This document shows positions 19,901-29,678 of a stretch of DNA of 64,000 bases, piece after piece. Numbering within the stretch: the stretch's first letter is position 1; each line of letters opens with the position of its first letter. Under the pieces are notes generated by a model, which was not told the origin of the DNA, did no database searches, and saw only the letters and a program-made list of their open reading frames with translations. A program made the position numbers and the translations under genes. Source of the stretch: Lasioglossum baleicum (taxonomy: Eukaryota > Arthropoda > Insecta > Hymenoptera > Halictidae); assembly GCF_051020765.1 (NCBI RefSeq), contig NW_027469113.1:124001-188000 (forward strand), written 5' to 3'.

Positions 19901-21010
19901 GGGATAGTACCCGGAAGTAGAAAGGTCGGAAGAGTACGACTCGATTTCTTCCATCTCCAATGGGGGCAATCGAAATGAAACTCTTTCCGACGAGGTGTTA
20001 AAACACCGGAGGCTCGCTTTGCCTTTACGATTGGTGACGACGCAGTCACCCAGGAATACATCCGGCGCTACATTAACACGGCGGATATATCCCTGTTTAG
20101 GTCCTTCGACGTCGACCGCTATGCACGCAACGGTACGAGGTTCGAGGACGAATTCTTCGGATTTCGGAGGAGTCTTTGTTCGGACTCGATCCTCACGCTC
20201 CACGACCCGACTTCTCGCAGTGTACTCCGATATCTCTCGAGTCTCCTTCGATTCCGGCCGGCTTTTCACGGCGTTTTTCTCTAGGGAGTACTCGATCGAA
20301 TCCCGAGGAGGCATTGAAATAACCTCCGTCACCGGAGCTCTGCAAGGTCTGACCGCGGGTGCACGAGGATTTGAGGAAGACACTCGAACGTTCCTTGCCG
20401 AATGTTCCTCACGCTTGGCGGCTGGAGTTTTAACGAGATCGTTGGTCATAGACGAAGGCATTGAAATAACCTCTGCTGCCAATTTATCGCGAGGCTCAGC
20501 CGTGGGCGCGCAAGGGTTCGAGAAGGGAACCCGAATGTTTCCTATCATAATGTATTCATTCGCAAAGGAGATCTCGGCTCCTGTTCTGAAGAAGGGAGAA
20601 CCGAGGATTCCGTCGATGTTAATTGGGAAGTTTTCTTCCAAGACATGAAATTCGATAGGGTTTTGACCCTGTAAGTGTATTTTAATTTGACCGAGAGTTG
20701 GAATGGATCCCTCGGTTATTCCTTGGACTTCTATAGTGTTCGTATGATCTATAGGTAGATTTGGTTCTAGACTTGACGCACGAATTAAATTGATCTCCGA
20801 ACCCGTGTCCAACAAAAATTCACACTTCTTTTGTAATTGAGGGGCGGAGATTTTTACGCGCGGGATTGGTGAGTCTGCAGCAAGATTTACTGCTGAGACG
20901 AATCGTCGGACTGGTCGTTCGTCCGGATAGCTGTTTGGGTGCGGGCTGTAGTTTGAGTTGAAGATGCGGCCTCCCGCCTTGGGTTGGCTTCGGTCGGGAG
21001 GCCGGACTCG
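16922..21010 (-). CDS. env: Protease-Envelope polyprotein, A2 (no RT, RNase H or integrase)
   Basis: Open from the frameshift site (21010) to the stop at 16922. Counted from the TTG at 20815: protease with LLDTGSEINLI; the same pre-RT domain as A1; 48-bp and 30-bp repeats at about 295-440; a linker of about 160 residues not present in A1; Met 603 followed by a signal peptide (MQSIQVAILLSIATRVYTLI) and GYDCGGSTLN; a cysteine-rich ectodomain with GTTYNDPFGTW near 757; two hydrophobic segments at about 1138-1202; a cytoplasmic tail ending with the same 45 residues as A1 pol. The ectodomain resembles chuvirus-type glycoproteins found endogenised in arthropods (recalled, not searched). Env alone would be 695 aa. 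It could be made as a Gag-PR-Env fusion or from a spliced RNA. Confidence 0.9.
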   Translation of the reverse strand, partial: RVRPPDRSQPKAGGRIFNSNYSPHPNSYPDERPVRRFVSAVNLAADSPIPRVKISAPQLQKKCEFLLDTGSEINLIRASSLEPNLPIDHTNTIEVQGITEGSIPTLGQIKIHLQGQNPIEFHVLEENFPINIDGILGSPFFRTGAEISFANEYIMIGNIRVPFSNPCAPTAEPRDKLAAEVISMPSSMTNDLVKTPAAKREEHSARNVRVSSSNPRAPAVRPCRAPVTEVISMPPRDSIEYSLEKNAVKSRPESKETREISEYTARSRVVEREDRVRTKTPPKSEEFVLEPRTVACIAVDVEGPKQGYIRRVNVAPDVFLGDCVVTNRKGKASLRCFNTSSERVSFRLPPLEMEEIESYSSDLSTSGYYPDVFGNHPDLSNSGNHPDAFGNHPDLTNSGNHPDAFGNHPDLTNSGNHPDAFGNHPDLTNSGYYPDAFGNHPDLSNSGYHPDAFGNHPDITNSGNQPDSYTNSGNQPDSHTNSGNQPDSYSNSGNQPDPYSNSGNQPDQFQDQLHSYDNQRSSRPICKQVCSILHNKSSDSSKPEKDIKASKVKELHNLLRNHIFDDPQKLDSFQLPSARCHAKRNEYDKINLCATAKYASARKKYKSEYPRDNGYPYQIKRAKYETSGQQNLLPPLEDQHITSQHRSSEAAIASEDRQSLDTHETVIMQSIQVAILLSIATRVYTLIGYDCGGSTLNTTTFSIIDIPDCESEEIKPTEDSVKIQLLQLAEFTQTRVIQCHIEIDRTIFYCGMHSHVSIVTNGRQEYLLATTSETCSELQKTGTILITPTAQVTGVQPNSTTSRSLTLAGELQNNGQCAGTTYNDPFGTWTSVVVQAIVRITLRDYTATVKLSTGQIHLQSGQICTFTKGSCLDTQDGHTFWDVVPNDYCKFNSYDVLYEGLATRVSTKTKFSPTLYMVESEDTTFALTESGRTSICGYIIIRTEHPKLFILDTSLSGKFKERTHTIVNNLDIFTYVNSKFIYVEKHLKSQLTQLYQDVIRQKCELEKQVLQNALTMLHSSPEEIAAAIMREPGFVAVPAGEVVHIIKCIPVTVQVRKTDKCFDELPITYQNSSKFLKPGDHIIVATGTEKPCNELLPPLYKINGIWYRLTPSLTETVAPATLQPLIKPTWKYVDPTNIATGGIYSQEDLNKLQDHIMFPVERVAVINSIAQGASGRDYATGNVNMFNLLDENSLQQIAESTAQKLWSGFTTFGSISAGVLGIYIAIRTIKTIISTIINGIALHSLYGWSLHLAVAVWSSLTRFFIFLKQKDNTYTYTARYRKSASESVSEQSDSPPTLNPEKRQSKNEHCEYDLSDITKPAPAPRADTDNISVRPVFRPNIENTRRELCSLRGVPPDDASHE
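19489..19930 (-). repeat. In-frame tandem repeat array in A2 PR-Env ORF
   Basis: Mostly 48-bp units (SGNHPDAFGNHPDLTN) on the protease side, with five 30-bp SGNQPD units on the Env side. More 48-mers and fewer 30-mers than A1. Confidence 0.95.
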
Positions 21011-22245
21011 TTTCCCGACCTCCTATTATTATTGAAAGCGCGCTTACGGCACTCGTGAATATCGTGCCCGGGGACTTTGCAGTAGTTGCAAAATTTGTTA
21101 GGGCTTGAGGGGCGATCTGTGCGACCATCGCGGTATGTGTTTTGGTCGCGAGGATTGTTTTCCCATCGCCGTTGCGGCGTCGGGGAGCGATAAGAGTCCC
21201 GGTTTGAGTTTCTCGAGGACTGCTGAGACGAGTCCGGTCTGTTATCGCGGCGTTCTTGAGTTCGCTCTGGAATGTCACGAGGGGACTCGTACGTGGAACG
21301 CTGGCGATACGGCCGGTTATCAGAGAAGCTGACTCGTTTTTCTTCGCGGATCAGTTCTCGTCGACGAGTCTGGTCTGACTCATACTGCCTGTAAGCAGAG
21401 ATGGCTGCTTCGAAAACAGTGGCAGGATTTCGCGAAGGGCAATGAAGCACTTCGGCACGCAGCTGGGGAAGGAGACCTCGTAGAAAACAATCTACTACGA
21501 AGCGATCTAGTTCTTCGTAATCAAGGCCAATATCTGTGGCATCTTGAATCGCGGTTCGAAGGTCTTTAACGCGATTGATGAAGTCTAAGATGTGCTCGTT
21601 TGGAGCTTGGAGTACACTCGCGAGATCGCCACGGTACTGGTCCACGAATTTGTATGGGCCCAGTACTGTTCGTAATTTCTCGCATAGTGCAGAAATTGTG
21701 AATATGTGCTGGCCTTCTATAGCGGCATAAGCACGATCGTGGAGTTTATTGCAGAGCAATTTTGTGAGGGCACGCTCTGCAGTGGCCGGTACGGTGTCAC
21801 GCGCGCGTTTGCATGCACGTATGAATTGTAGGACGGAAGACGAAGTTCCGTCGAATCTAGGGACAAGCTCGGCGGCTTGTTTTAGAGCGAAATTACCAGT
21901 AGGTTCATACTGTGGGATTTCGCGTGGCTCTGGCGGTGAAGGTTCCCGCATATTAGAGACGTTACTAGGGTCTGGTGTAGGCGATTGTTGACGTAGGCTT
22001 TGACTCGTGATTTGGATGTTATGAAGCTCTTTTCGTATTTCGTCGAGCATATTCTTTTGGTTTTGTGCGTCTTCTTCATATTTGAGACGCAATTTGGCAA
22101 TAAAATCAGTTTCTTCTTTGAGATATTGCTCTCTACGGGCGAGGTCTTGCGCATAAAGGAGTAACTCTTCCTCGGTCATTGGAGGAAGGTCTGCGTTAGG
22201 ATCTGCTCGGAGATCCTTTTGAGATCGCGTGATTGGGCGAGACAT
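20887..22245 (-). CDS. gag: Gag polyprotein, A2 (452 aa)
   Basis: Same length and domain order as A1 Gag, with only scattered substitutions: coiled coil, capsid core, basic segment, CCHC knuckle CNYCKVPGHDIHEC. The slippery GGGAAAC is at 21016-21010. Near identity with A1 Gag despite the completely different downstream ORF shows that the two chassis share recent ancestry or recombine. Confidence 0.95.
   Translation of the reverse strand: MSRPITRSQKDLRADPNADLPPMTEEELLLYAQDLARREQYLKEETDFIAKLRLKYEEDAQNQKNMLDEIRKELHNIQITSQSLRQQSPTPDPSNVSNMREPSPPEPREIPQYEPTGNFALKQAAELVPRFDGTSSSVLQFIRACKRARDTVPATAERALTKLLCNKLHDRAYAAIEGQHIFTISALCEKLRTVLGPYKFVDQYRGDLASVLQAPNEHILDFINRVKDLRTAIQDATDIGLDYEELDRFVVDCFLRGLLPQLRAEVLHCPSRNPATVFEAAISAYRQYESDQTRRRELIREEKRVSFSDNRPYRQRSTYESPRDIPERTQERRDNRPDSSQQSSRNSNRDSYRSPTPQRRWENNPRDQNTYRDGRTDRPSSPNKFCNYCKVPGHDIHECRKRAFNNNRRSGNESGLPTEANPRREAASSTQTTARTQTAIRTNDQSDDSSQQ
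20968..21016 (-). promoter_or_regulatory. -1 frameshift signal, A2 gag/PR-env
   Basis: Same GGGAAAC, 6-nt spacer and 9-bp GGCCTCCCG stem as A1. Confidence 0.88.
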
Positions 22246-22337
22246 TTTGAAAGATATGAATGGGATTTAAGAAATGTGAACTTCGCACTGACACGCGTCG
22301 GGGCTTATTAATGCAAATATCGGCGACCACTTCGATG

Positions 22338-22354
22338 TCCTACCGACTGCGCCA
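22338..22354 (-). promoter_or_regulatory. A2 primer binding site, tRNA-Ser type
   Basis: Identical to the A1 PBS, four bases inside the 5' LTR edge. Confidence 0.85.
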
Positions 22355-22358
22355 AATT

Positions 22359-24316
22359 TGTCACGTCCGTCACTGTGTTTTTGTTACAGGTACCAGGAGA
22401 GAGAAAAGAGAACAGTGACAGACGGACGGTTGAGATATGAAGATTAAAATGAGGAGTGGTCTTTCGTGCCGAGACAGCCGCGGGCTGTCATATGCACTAG
22501 GACAACCGATATTGCTATGGATGCAGTCAAGAAGAGAACGTCCGACGCGGTTACAAGAAGTGTCCGACAAGAATCACGCGCGAGATGATGCAACGAAAAC
22601 GGTGAGTTTACAGGATTCAGCAATTATACAAGATATTATACGACTCACCGCAATGCTGTATTAACGCCTAATAATATTGTTGCAGCAGGAACTGGCGGTA
22701 CTGACAGTAGGTGTCGTACATCGGATCTTCTATACAGATGTCCTCGAGGTGGGGAAGATCTGGCAGAGTTGCTGCTGCTCGGTTCGGGACGACATTAGTG
22801 GCCTTGGATGCTGGCCGCAAGACGACACGTTGATGAGCTGGCAGAGGAACGTCACGGATGATTCGGCAACGGACCCTGGGAACGATGATCGTGTCTCGGC
22901 TGTCGTTGTCGTCGGCTATGTCGATCACCTCTGGACAATCGACCGGATGTAGAACTGGCGTCGGAGCTCGCGAGAGGTCCGCGTGGTTGACCTCTTTAGG
23001 AGGGTTGCAAGGGCAACCGTATACAGAAACGTAATCGGACGCGTCACACGGAATGTGCTCGGTGGTTCCCAGAAGTTCTGTCCACTCGGTAGTGGCAATG
23101 ATTTGATCGAGCACCGCTTTATTTCTCAACGCGCGTCTCAATTTAGCAAGTTGATACTTGCGTCCCGCTCGACGTGGGCGTCGCATGGGTAAGGAATAGT
23201 AATGATGGAATATTAATAATATATAATGAAATGAACTTCCACTTGTTATTAACCTTTTTGGTAGTTAACTCGCTTCACGTCTATAGTGGCGGCTCAGCGT
23301 TTCCACTGCGCACTTTAGACCAATTCTAGACGTGGCACGAGAACTTCTCTATGACTCGCTTCAAATTCCTTATTGGCGGCTCAGCGTTTCCACTGCGCAC
23401 TTTAGACCAAGTCCGGATATGTCACGAGTTTAATATATTCGATGCAAGAACTGAATTGGAAGATGGTGTTGAACTAACACAAGAATAACAAGATCGAAGC
23501 ACTGGTATAACAACGATATATTAAATAAGAACTGGTAAGTACACTGGTATACAATATGTAAGTAGTATTATAATTGGAGTAGTAATTGGATTAATGAATA
23601 ATGGATATAGTAATATGTTGTAGGATTAATGTATGAGAATTAGGACTTGAGTTGAGTTGAGTTAGAGTTGGAATTGGAATTGGAATTAGGAGTGAAGGAT
23701 CGACACACTTCACTTTCGCGGAGCTAGACTGAACACGTCTGCTCTTGAAGTCGGAAGAAGCCGGACTGGCGGCTGAGGCCAGGTAGGCACGTCTGTGCGA
23801 GTCGCTGGCTGAAGGCGGACTGATGCAAGCGCCTGCTCTGCCTTGCCTCCTTCGTTCGGAGTGGGGATAGCTGACGCTGCAGTCTCTTTGTTCTTCAGTC
23901 GTCGGAGTGGGAGAACCGCTGACGCAGCAGCGTCTTCGCTCCCGGGGACTGCACGTGCATTTCTGCTGACGCTGCAGTCTCGTGGCTGTCCTATTGCCCT
24001 CTACGAGCGTGGGACTGCTGATGCAGCAGTCTTTGGACTTCTCGACGTTTCTAGAAGCTTCTAGATGCTTCCAGAGTGATGCAATACTTTATTGCATTAT
24101 GTGTCGTGGTGATGGGTTGAAACTGAGGTAAGGTGTTGATCAAGGTGAAGTTATGGTGATGGGTAGAGACGGAGATAGGGATTAGAACAATAGAATATAT
24201 GAGATCTTAATATTATGTTCTTATGTCTAGGGGACGGTGTATGGATCTTATGCAGATCAGACCTTGTATACATAGTGTGTGTACAAGGCCAACGTCGTAC
24301 ATCGGACGACGTAACA
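22359..24316 (-). repeat. A2 5' LTR (1958 bp)
   Basis: Matches the A2 3' LTR. HSE array at 24038-24072. Confidence 0.95.
22668..23186 (-). CDS. LTR-encoded 172-aa accessory protein, A2 5' LTR
   Basis: Identical to the A2 3' LTR copy. Confidence 0.62.
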   Translation of the reverse strand: MRRPRRAGRKYQLAKLRRALRNKAVLDQIIATTEWTELLGTTEHIPCDASDYVSVYGCPCNPPKEVNHADLSRAPTPVLHPVDCPEVIDIADDNDSRDTIIVPRVRCRIIRDVPLPAHQRVVLRPASKATNVVPNRAAATLPDLPHLEDICIEDPMYDTYCQYRQFLLQQYY

Positions 24317-25029
24317 TGGGAACAAAAAGAGACTGTAACGAACTGGTCGCGCCCACATTCAGGATTCACGGAACGTGGTACAAAATGACGCCACGTCCCG
24401 TGGAAACAGTGCCGCCAACACCGCTGCAACCACTAACGGAATCAGCTTGGCAGTACACCAACCCTGCGAACCTTGCGAATGGAGGAATTTATTCGCAGGA
24501 GGAAATTCAGCGACTGAGCGATCACATAATGTTCCCTGTGGAAAAATCTGCAGTAATGAATTCGATCGCACAGGGAGCATCAGGACGAGCCTACGCAGGG
24601 GAATCCGTCCAATTATTCGGCCTAATGGACGAAAAGACGCTGACGAAAATAGCAGAGAACGCCGGCGAAAAACTATGGCACGGGTTCGTCGAATTTGGAT
24701 CGGTCATGGCTGGCGTCATCGGAGTTTACACAGGGCTCAGAATCATCAAGCTGTGTATTAACACCATTCTGAACGGTGTGGCATTGCACAGCGCATACGG
24801 TTGCGGAATCCATCTTCTCGCAGCATCATGGAGCGCCCTGACGCACTTCTGCCTCTTCTTAAAGAAGAAAGACGAAGGAAACGAGCTGCCGACAACCAGA
24901 CGAGAATGCATCACCAACTCAGAAGAAGACTTGACGATCGTAAGCGATCCCAACAAGAAAACTTCCAGTGCAAGTGAGAGTGTCGAAAAACGATTTGTTC
25001 GTTTCGAAAAGTTCTCGGTGGACGACTAG
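24317..25029 (+). pseudogene. env: B1 Env, C-terminal fragment
   Basis: Continues B1 Env after the A2 insertion; the first four bases are the duplicated tggg. It contains the membrane-proximal region and two hydrophobic stretches (FGSVMAGVIGVYTGLRIIK and VALHSAYGCGIHLLAASW), then a charged tail ending FEKFSVDD. The tail is unrelated to the A/C tail. An ATG just inside the preceding A2 LTR opens this frame, but that is incidental. Confidence 0.9.
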
Positions 25030-25151
25030 TGCACGAAAAATGTTATACATGCGAAAAGTGCAATATCGAACTTGGAATGTTGTATGAAGTATGCAAGTGT
25101 GATGTATGATGCGAAAAATAATTTTCAACTGCCGTCGAAAATTATTTTTCC

Positions 25152-25165
25152 CCCGGGAAGGGAGA
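25152..25165 (+). promoter_or_regulatory. B1 polypurine tract
   Basis: cccgggaagggaga directly before the B1 3' LTR; the same sequence precedes the B2 3' LTR. Confidence 0.75.
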
Positions 25166-26483
25166 TGTCACGTCCGCTGACGTGTTGACGCCTTTCAGCG
25201 TCTGTATTATAGTCAAGATACTAGGTTATATTAATAGTTATAAGTACACAGATTATGTAACACGAACACCTAGTCTTAAGATCCTTACATATATAATTTT
25301 ACTTACCTTTTTATACTTACCTTATACCTGGAATACTTACCGAGCAGTTGACCAAAGTTCTGTATTTTATATTGCATATTTAGTATTTTTAATAACATAT
25401 TAAAGATTTTATGTTTCTGTTACGATGAACGCGCGAGCGCCTGAGACGCTCGCCAGTACGCTTCACGCGCTAGCGCGCCCCACCACTGTACAGCGGCGCG
25501 CCCCACTGCGTCGCTTCCCCCACTCCACCGGCGGCCAGTCGAACGCAGCGAGCGTGCTGAGCAGTCGGGCAGATTCGCTTCTCGACTACGAGCGAGCACA
25601 GGCCTCCTTCCGAGCCTGTCTCCTCTCTCCGATTTTCTCCGGTTCTAGTACTTAGAAATATTCCGACGTTGTATCTCATAGAGTTGTACTCTACAGTTTG
25701 CTTCAAATATATTTTATTTCCTGAATCTTAAGCCTAGAGTCACATTTATTCACGGGATCCCAGTTCACCGTTTATTATATTTTATTTCAACTTCGAGTTC
25801 CATTTTCGAATCTTCGAAAGTTCTACGAGTAGAACAATCTCCATTCTTCGCATCGAACGAGCAGCTTCGCCGCTCGCAACGCATTCAAACAGTAATTTTC
25901 ATTACTTCATCAACGAACGCAACGTTCGCATCGAACGAGCCGCTACGCCGCTCGCAACGATTAAATCAGCAATTATCATTGCTACTTATAACGCAAACCA
26001 GCAGTTCTCACTGCTTATTCTACAATCGAACGATTCCATCGCTCGCAACAATTGAACGGACGCATCGTTCACTACGTGGATTCATCGTACGCTTTAGCGA
26101 GCGTCTTCATATGCAGCAAGGAGAAGCTGAACCTCATCGTACGCTGTAGCGGGCGTTATCGTATGCTGCAAGGAAAAGCTGAAACGCATCGTACGCTTGA
26201 GCGAGCGTCTACGTATGCGGTCCGTCGCTTCCTTCTCATCACGACATCGAGGAAGCTCCTCCGCAGACAATTCTTCATAGTATTAACGGCGTTCTTCTCG
26301 GTGAGTCCGATTATATTGTATACGCGTGAAATTGTCAAGACTGTAGCTTCGCGGTTCCCGATTCAGACGTGGAAGTACTCGCCGCGTGGTTTCAAAGCTG
26401 GAATAATTTCGTGTACGTTTCTATCCGTGTCGCGGTCGGTGAATTTATATATTTTTAACCGTCCGACGTCCCGGGACGTAACA
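25166..26483 (+). repeat. B1 3' LTR (1318 bp)
   Basis: TGTCACGTCCGCTGACG to CGGGACGTAACA. The same length as both B2 LTRs. It contains a run of small perfect hairpins with covarying stems (25891-26042) and about 2.5 tandem copies of a roughly 50-bp unit (26078-26220). No convincing sense ORF. Confidence 0.95.
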
Positions 26484-27486
26484 CGCTCTAAAACAAGCCG
26501 CCGAGCTTGTCCCTAGATTCGACGGAACTTCGTCTTCCGTCCTACAATTCATACGCGCATGCAAACGCGCGCGTGACACCGTACCGGCCACTGCAGAGCG
26601 TGCCCTCACAAAATTGCTCTGCAATAAACTCCACGATCGTGCTTATGCCGCTATAGAAGGCCAGCACATATTCACAATTTCCGCACTATGCGAGAAATTA
26701 CGAACAGTACTGGGCCCATACAAATTCGTTGACCAGTACCGTGGCGATCTCGCGAGTGTACTCCAAGCTCCAAACGAGCACATCCTAGACTTCATCAATC
26801 GCGTTAAAGACCTTCGAACCGCGATTCAAGATGCCACAGATATTGGCCTTGATTACGAAGAACTAGATCGCTTCGTAGTAGATTGTTTTCTACGAGGTCT
26901 CCTTCCCCAGCTGCGTGCTGAAGTGCTTCATTGCCCTTCGCGAAATCCTGCCACTGTTTTCGAAGCAGCCATCTCTGCTTACAGGCAGTATGAGTCAGAC
27001 CAGACTCGTCGACGAGAACTGATCCGCGAAGAAAAACGAGTCAGCTTCTCTGATAACCGGCCGTATCGCCAGCGTTCCACGTACGAGTCCGCTCGTGACA
27101 TTCCAGAGCGAACTCAAGAACGCCGCGATAACAGACCGGACTCGTCTCAGCAGTCCTCGAGAAACTTAAACCGGGACTCTTATCGCTCCCCGACGCCGCA
27201 ACGGCGATGGGAAAATAATCCTCGCGACCAAAACACGTACCGCGATGGTCGCACAGATCGCCCCTCAAGCCCTAACAAATTTTGCAACTACTGCAAAACC
27301 CCCGGGCACGATATTCACGAGTGCCGTAAGCGCGCTTTTAATAATAATAGGAGGTCGGGAAACGAGTCCGGCCTCCCGACCGAAGCCAACCCAAGGCGGG
27401 AGGCCGCATCTTCAACTCAAACTACAGCCCGCACCCAAACGACTATCCGGACGAACGACCAGTCCGACGATTCGTCTCAGCAGTAA
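26484..27486 (+). pseudogene. gag: A3 Gag, C-terminal two thirds (5' part displaced by B1)
   Basis: The frame starts at the B1 junction within the capsid region and runs through the CCHC knuckle (CNYCKTPGHDIHEC) to the normal stop. The sequence is otherwise intact, so it is broken only by the insertion. Confidence 0.92.
27357..27405 (+). promoter_or_regulatory. -1 frameshift signal, A3
   Basis: GGGAAAC at 27357-27363, spacer gagtcc, then the GGCCTCCCG / CGGGAGGCC stem as in A1. Confidence 0.87.
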
Positions 27487-29612
27487 ATCTTGCTGCAGAC
27501 TCACCAATTCCGCGCGTAAAAATCTCCGCCCCTCAATTACAAAAGAAGTGTGAATTTTTGTTGGACACGGGTTCGGAGATCAATTTAATTCGTGCGTCAA
27601 GTCTAGAACCAAATCTACCTATAGATCATACAAACACTATAGAAGTCCAAGGAATAACCGAGGGATCCATTCCAACTCTCGGTCAAATCAAAATACACTT
27701 ACAGGGTCAAAACCCTGTCGAATTTCATGTCTTGGAAGAAAGCTTCCCAATTAACATCGACGGAATCCTCGGTTCTCCCTTCTTCAGAACAGGAGCCGAG
27801 ATCTCCTTTGCGAATGAATACATTATGATAGGAAACATTCGGGTCCCCTTCTCGAACCCTCGCGCGCCCACCGCTGAGCCTCGCGATAAATTGGCAGCAG
27901 AGGTTATTTCAATGCCTTCGTCTATGACCAACGATCTCGTTAAAACTCCAGCCGCCAAGCGTGAGGAACATTCGGCAAGGAACGTTCGAGTGTCTTCCTC
28001 AAATCCTCGTGCACCCGCGGTCAGACCTTGCAGAGCTCCGGTGACGGAGGTTATTTCAATGCCTCCTCGGGATTCGATCGAGTGCTCCCTAGAGAAAAAC
28101 GCCGTGAAAAGCCGGCCGGAATCGAAGGAGACTCGAGAGATATCGGAGTACACTGCGAGAAGTCAGATCGTGGAGCGTGAGGATCGAGTCCGAACAAAGA
28201 CTCCTCTGAAATCCGAAGAATTCGTCCTCGAACCTCGTACCGTTGCGTGTATAGCGGTCGACGTCGAAGGACCTAAACAGGGATATATCCGCCGTGTTAA
28301 TGTAGCGCCGGATGTATTCCTGGGTGACTGCGTCGTCACCAATCGTAAAGGCAAAGCGAGCCTCCGGTGTTTTAACACCTCATCGGAAAGAGTTTCATTT
28401 CGATTGCCCCCATTGGAGATGGAAGAAATCGAGTCGTACTCTTCCGACCTTTCTAATTCCGGGTACCATCCCGACGCATTCGGTAACCATCCCGACCTTT
28501 CTAATTCCGGGTATCATCCCGACGTATTCGGTAACCATCCCGACCTTACTAATTCCGGGTATCATCCCGACGTATTCGGTAACCATCCCGACCTTTCTAA
28601 TTCCGGGAACTATCCCGACGCATTCGGTAACCATCCCGACCTTTCTAATTCCGGGTATCATCCCGACGCATTCGGTAACCATCCCGACATTACTAACTCC
28701 GGTAACCAGCCCGATTCTTATACTAACTCCGGTAACCAGCCCGATCATTATACTAACTCCGGTAACCAGCCCGATCAATTCCAAGACCAACTCCATTTCT
28801 ACGACAATCAAAGATCTTCAAGACCCATATGTAAGCAGGTCTGTTCTATATTGCACAATAAACCCAGTGACAGTTCTAAACCAGAGAAGGATATCAAAGC
28901 CTCCAGAGTAAAAGAACTTCATAACTTACTTCACAATCATATCTTTGATGATCCACAGAAACTCGATTCCTTTCAACTTCCATCTGCACGTTGCCATGCG
29001 AAGCGAAACGAATACGATAAAATTAATCTCTGCGCTACAGCGAAATACGCGTCAGCAAGAAAGCAATATAAATCCGAGTACCCTCGCGATAAAGGATATC
29101 CCTATGAGAATAAGCGAGCGAAATTCGAAGCCCAGCATCGGCAAAATCTCCTTCGACCACCGGAAGATATAGAACAGGTATTCCTACTCAAAGAACCCTG
29201 CAAGGGCAAATTCGATGAGCAATATACGGGTCCTCACGAAATTTGCGACATCCTAGACTCAAACAATGTAAAAATTAAAGTAGGGAACCATTTTAAGATT
29301 GTACATGCAAACAAACTCAAGCGTGCGCCGAATAATCCAACGCAAAACCCGCGTCAGCGGAACGTGACACTCATCTGGACGCAGATAAGGAAAGACGAAA
29401 GTGACAGTGACACCAGTGATTCCCCACCCACCCAAAACCCAATTATGCAAAATGAACAAAGCGAAATAAATTGCATAAAATCAGCCCCAGCCCCACGTGC
29501 CGACACCGACAACATTTCAGTGCGACCAGTGTTTCGTACAAATATAGGAAATACTCGCCGAGAACTGTGCTCCCTGCGCGGAGTACCCCCGGACGATACG
29601 TCGCATGAATGA
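27363..29612 (+). CDS. Protease plus integrase C-tail ORF, A3 (internally deleted)
   Basis: About 684 residues from the TTG at 27558: LLDTGSEINLI protease, pre-RT domain, tandem repeats, then the linker typical of the env elements, and a switch at EQVFLLKEPCKGKFD to the integrase GPY/F region (YTGPHEICDI) and the shared C-terminal tail. RT, RNase H, the integrase core and Env are all missing. The frame is kept across both junctions. It probably supplies at most protease and Gag and depends on A1-type elements. Confidence 0.88.
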   Translation, partial: RVRPPDRSQPKAGGRIFNSNYSPHPNDYPDERPVRRFVSAVNLAADSPIPRVKISAPQLQKKCEFLLDTGSEINLIRASSLEPNLPIDHTNTIEVQGITEGSIPTLGQIKIHLQGQNPVEFHVLEESFPINIDGILGSPFFRTGAEISFANEYIMIGNIRVPFSNPRAPTAEPRDKLAAEVISMPSSMTNDLVKTPAAKREEHSARNVRVSSSNPRAPAVRPCRAPVTEVISMPPRDSIECSLEKNAVKSRPESKETREISEYTARSQIVEREDRVRTKTPLKSEEFVLEPRTVACIAVDVEGPKQGYIRRVNVAPDVFLGDCVVTNRKGKASLRCFNTSSERVSFRLPPLEMEEIESYSSDLSNSGYHPDAFGNHPDLSNSGYHPDVFGNHPDLTNSGYHPDVFGNHPDLSNSGNYPDAFGNHPDLSNSGYHPDAFGNHPDITNSGNQPDSYTNSGNQPDHYTNSGNQPDQFQDQLHFYDNQRSSRPICKQVCSILHNKPSDSSKPEKDIKASRVKELHNLLHNHIFDDPQKLDSFQLPSARCHAKRNEYDKINLCATAKYASARKQYKSEYPRDKGYPYENKRAKFEAQHRQNLLRPPEDIEQVFLLKEPCKGKFDEQYTGPHEICDILDSNNVKIKVGNHFKIVHANKLKRAPNNPTQNPRQRNVTLIWTQIRKDESDSDTSDSPPTQNPIMQNEQSEINCIKSAPAPRADTDNISVRPVFRTNIGNTRRELCSLRGVPPDDTSHE
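28445..28775 (+). repeat. In-frame tandem repeat array in A3
   Basis: Mainly 48-bp units and three 30-bp SGNQPD units. Confidence 0.93.
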
Positions 29613-29670
29613 GTGTGAGATCGAGTGTTGAGCGAGAAATTTCTTCCTTGTAAGAAATTTCTTTTCCGCG

Positions 29671-29678
29671 TTGGGAGG
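29671..29678 (+). promoter_or_regulatory. A3 polypurine tract
   Basis: ttgggagg abuts the LTR. It is preceded by two copies of AGAAATTTCTT, which are present at this position in all A elements. Confidence 0.8.

Larger units (their letters stand above)
14898..24316 (-). mobile_element. A2: full-length family A element of the env type (gag, PR-Env), no RT/IN
   Basis: Both LTRs are 1958 bp and appear identical. The duplication tggg flanks it (14894-14897 and 24317-24320). Inserted in the env of B1. It has the same PBS, gag, frameshift signal, protease, PPT and C-terminal tail as A1. The region between the tandem repeats and the tail encodes an Env glycoprotein instead of RT-RH-IN. Identical LTRs show recent retrotransposition, so RT and integrase came from another element. 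Confidence 0.95.
12425..26483 (+). mobile_element. B1: family B element (PR-env), 5' part outside the window, interrupted by A2
   Basis: Internal sequence resumes at 12425 within the protease, is interrupted by A2 at 14898-24316, and ends with a PPT and a 3' LTR. It is nearly identical to B2 (three amino-acid differences seen in the ORF). Its right flank is A3 gag (cgct at 26484-26487), so B1 was inserted in A3. Its 5' half, beyond C1, lies left of the window. Confidence 0.9.

Noticed and set aside
14898..24316. Env-type elements as reverse-transcribed spliced env RNAs of A1
   Set aside because: A1 contains neither Env nor the 160-residue linker, so splicing of A1 RNA cannot produce A2 or A6.
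14898..24316. Missing RT in A2/A6/B2 as an assembly collapse
   Set aside because: Three families show the same layout with intact frames through the junction and clean target duplications; an assembly error would not keep frame repeatedly. Read-level checks remain desirable.
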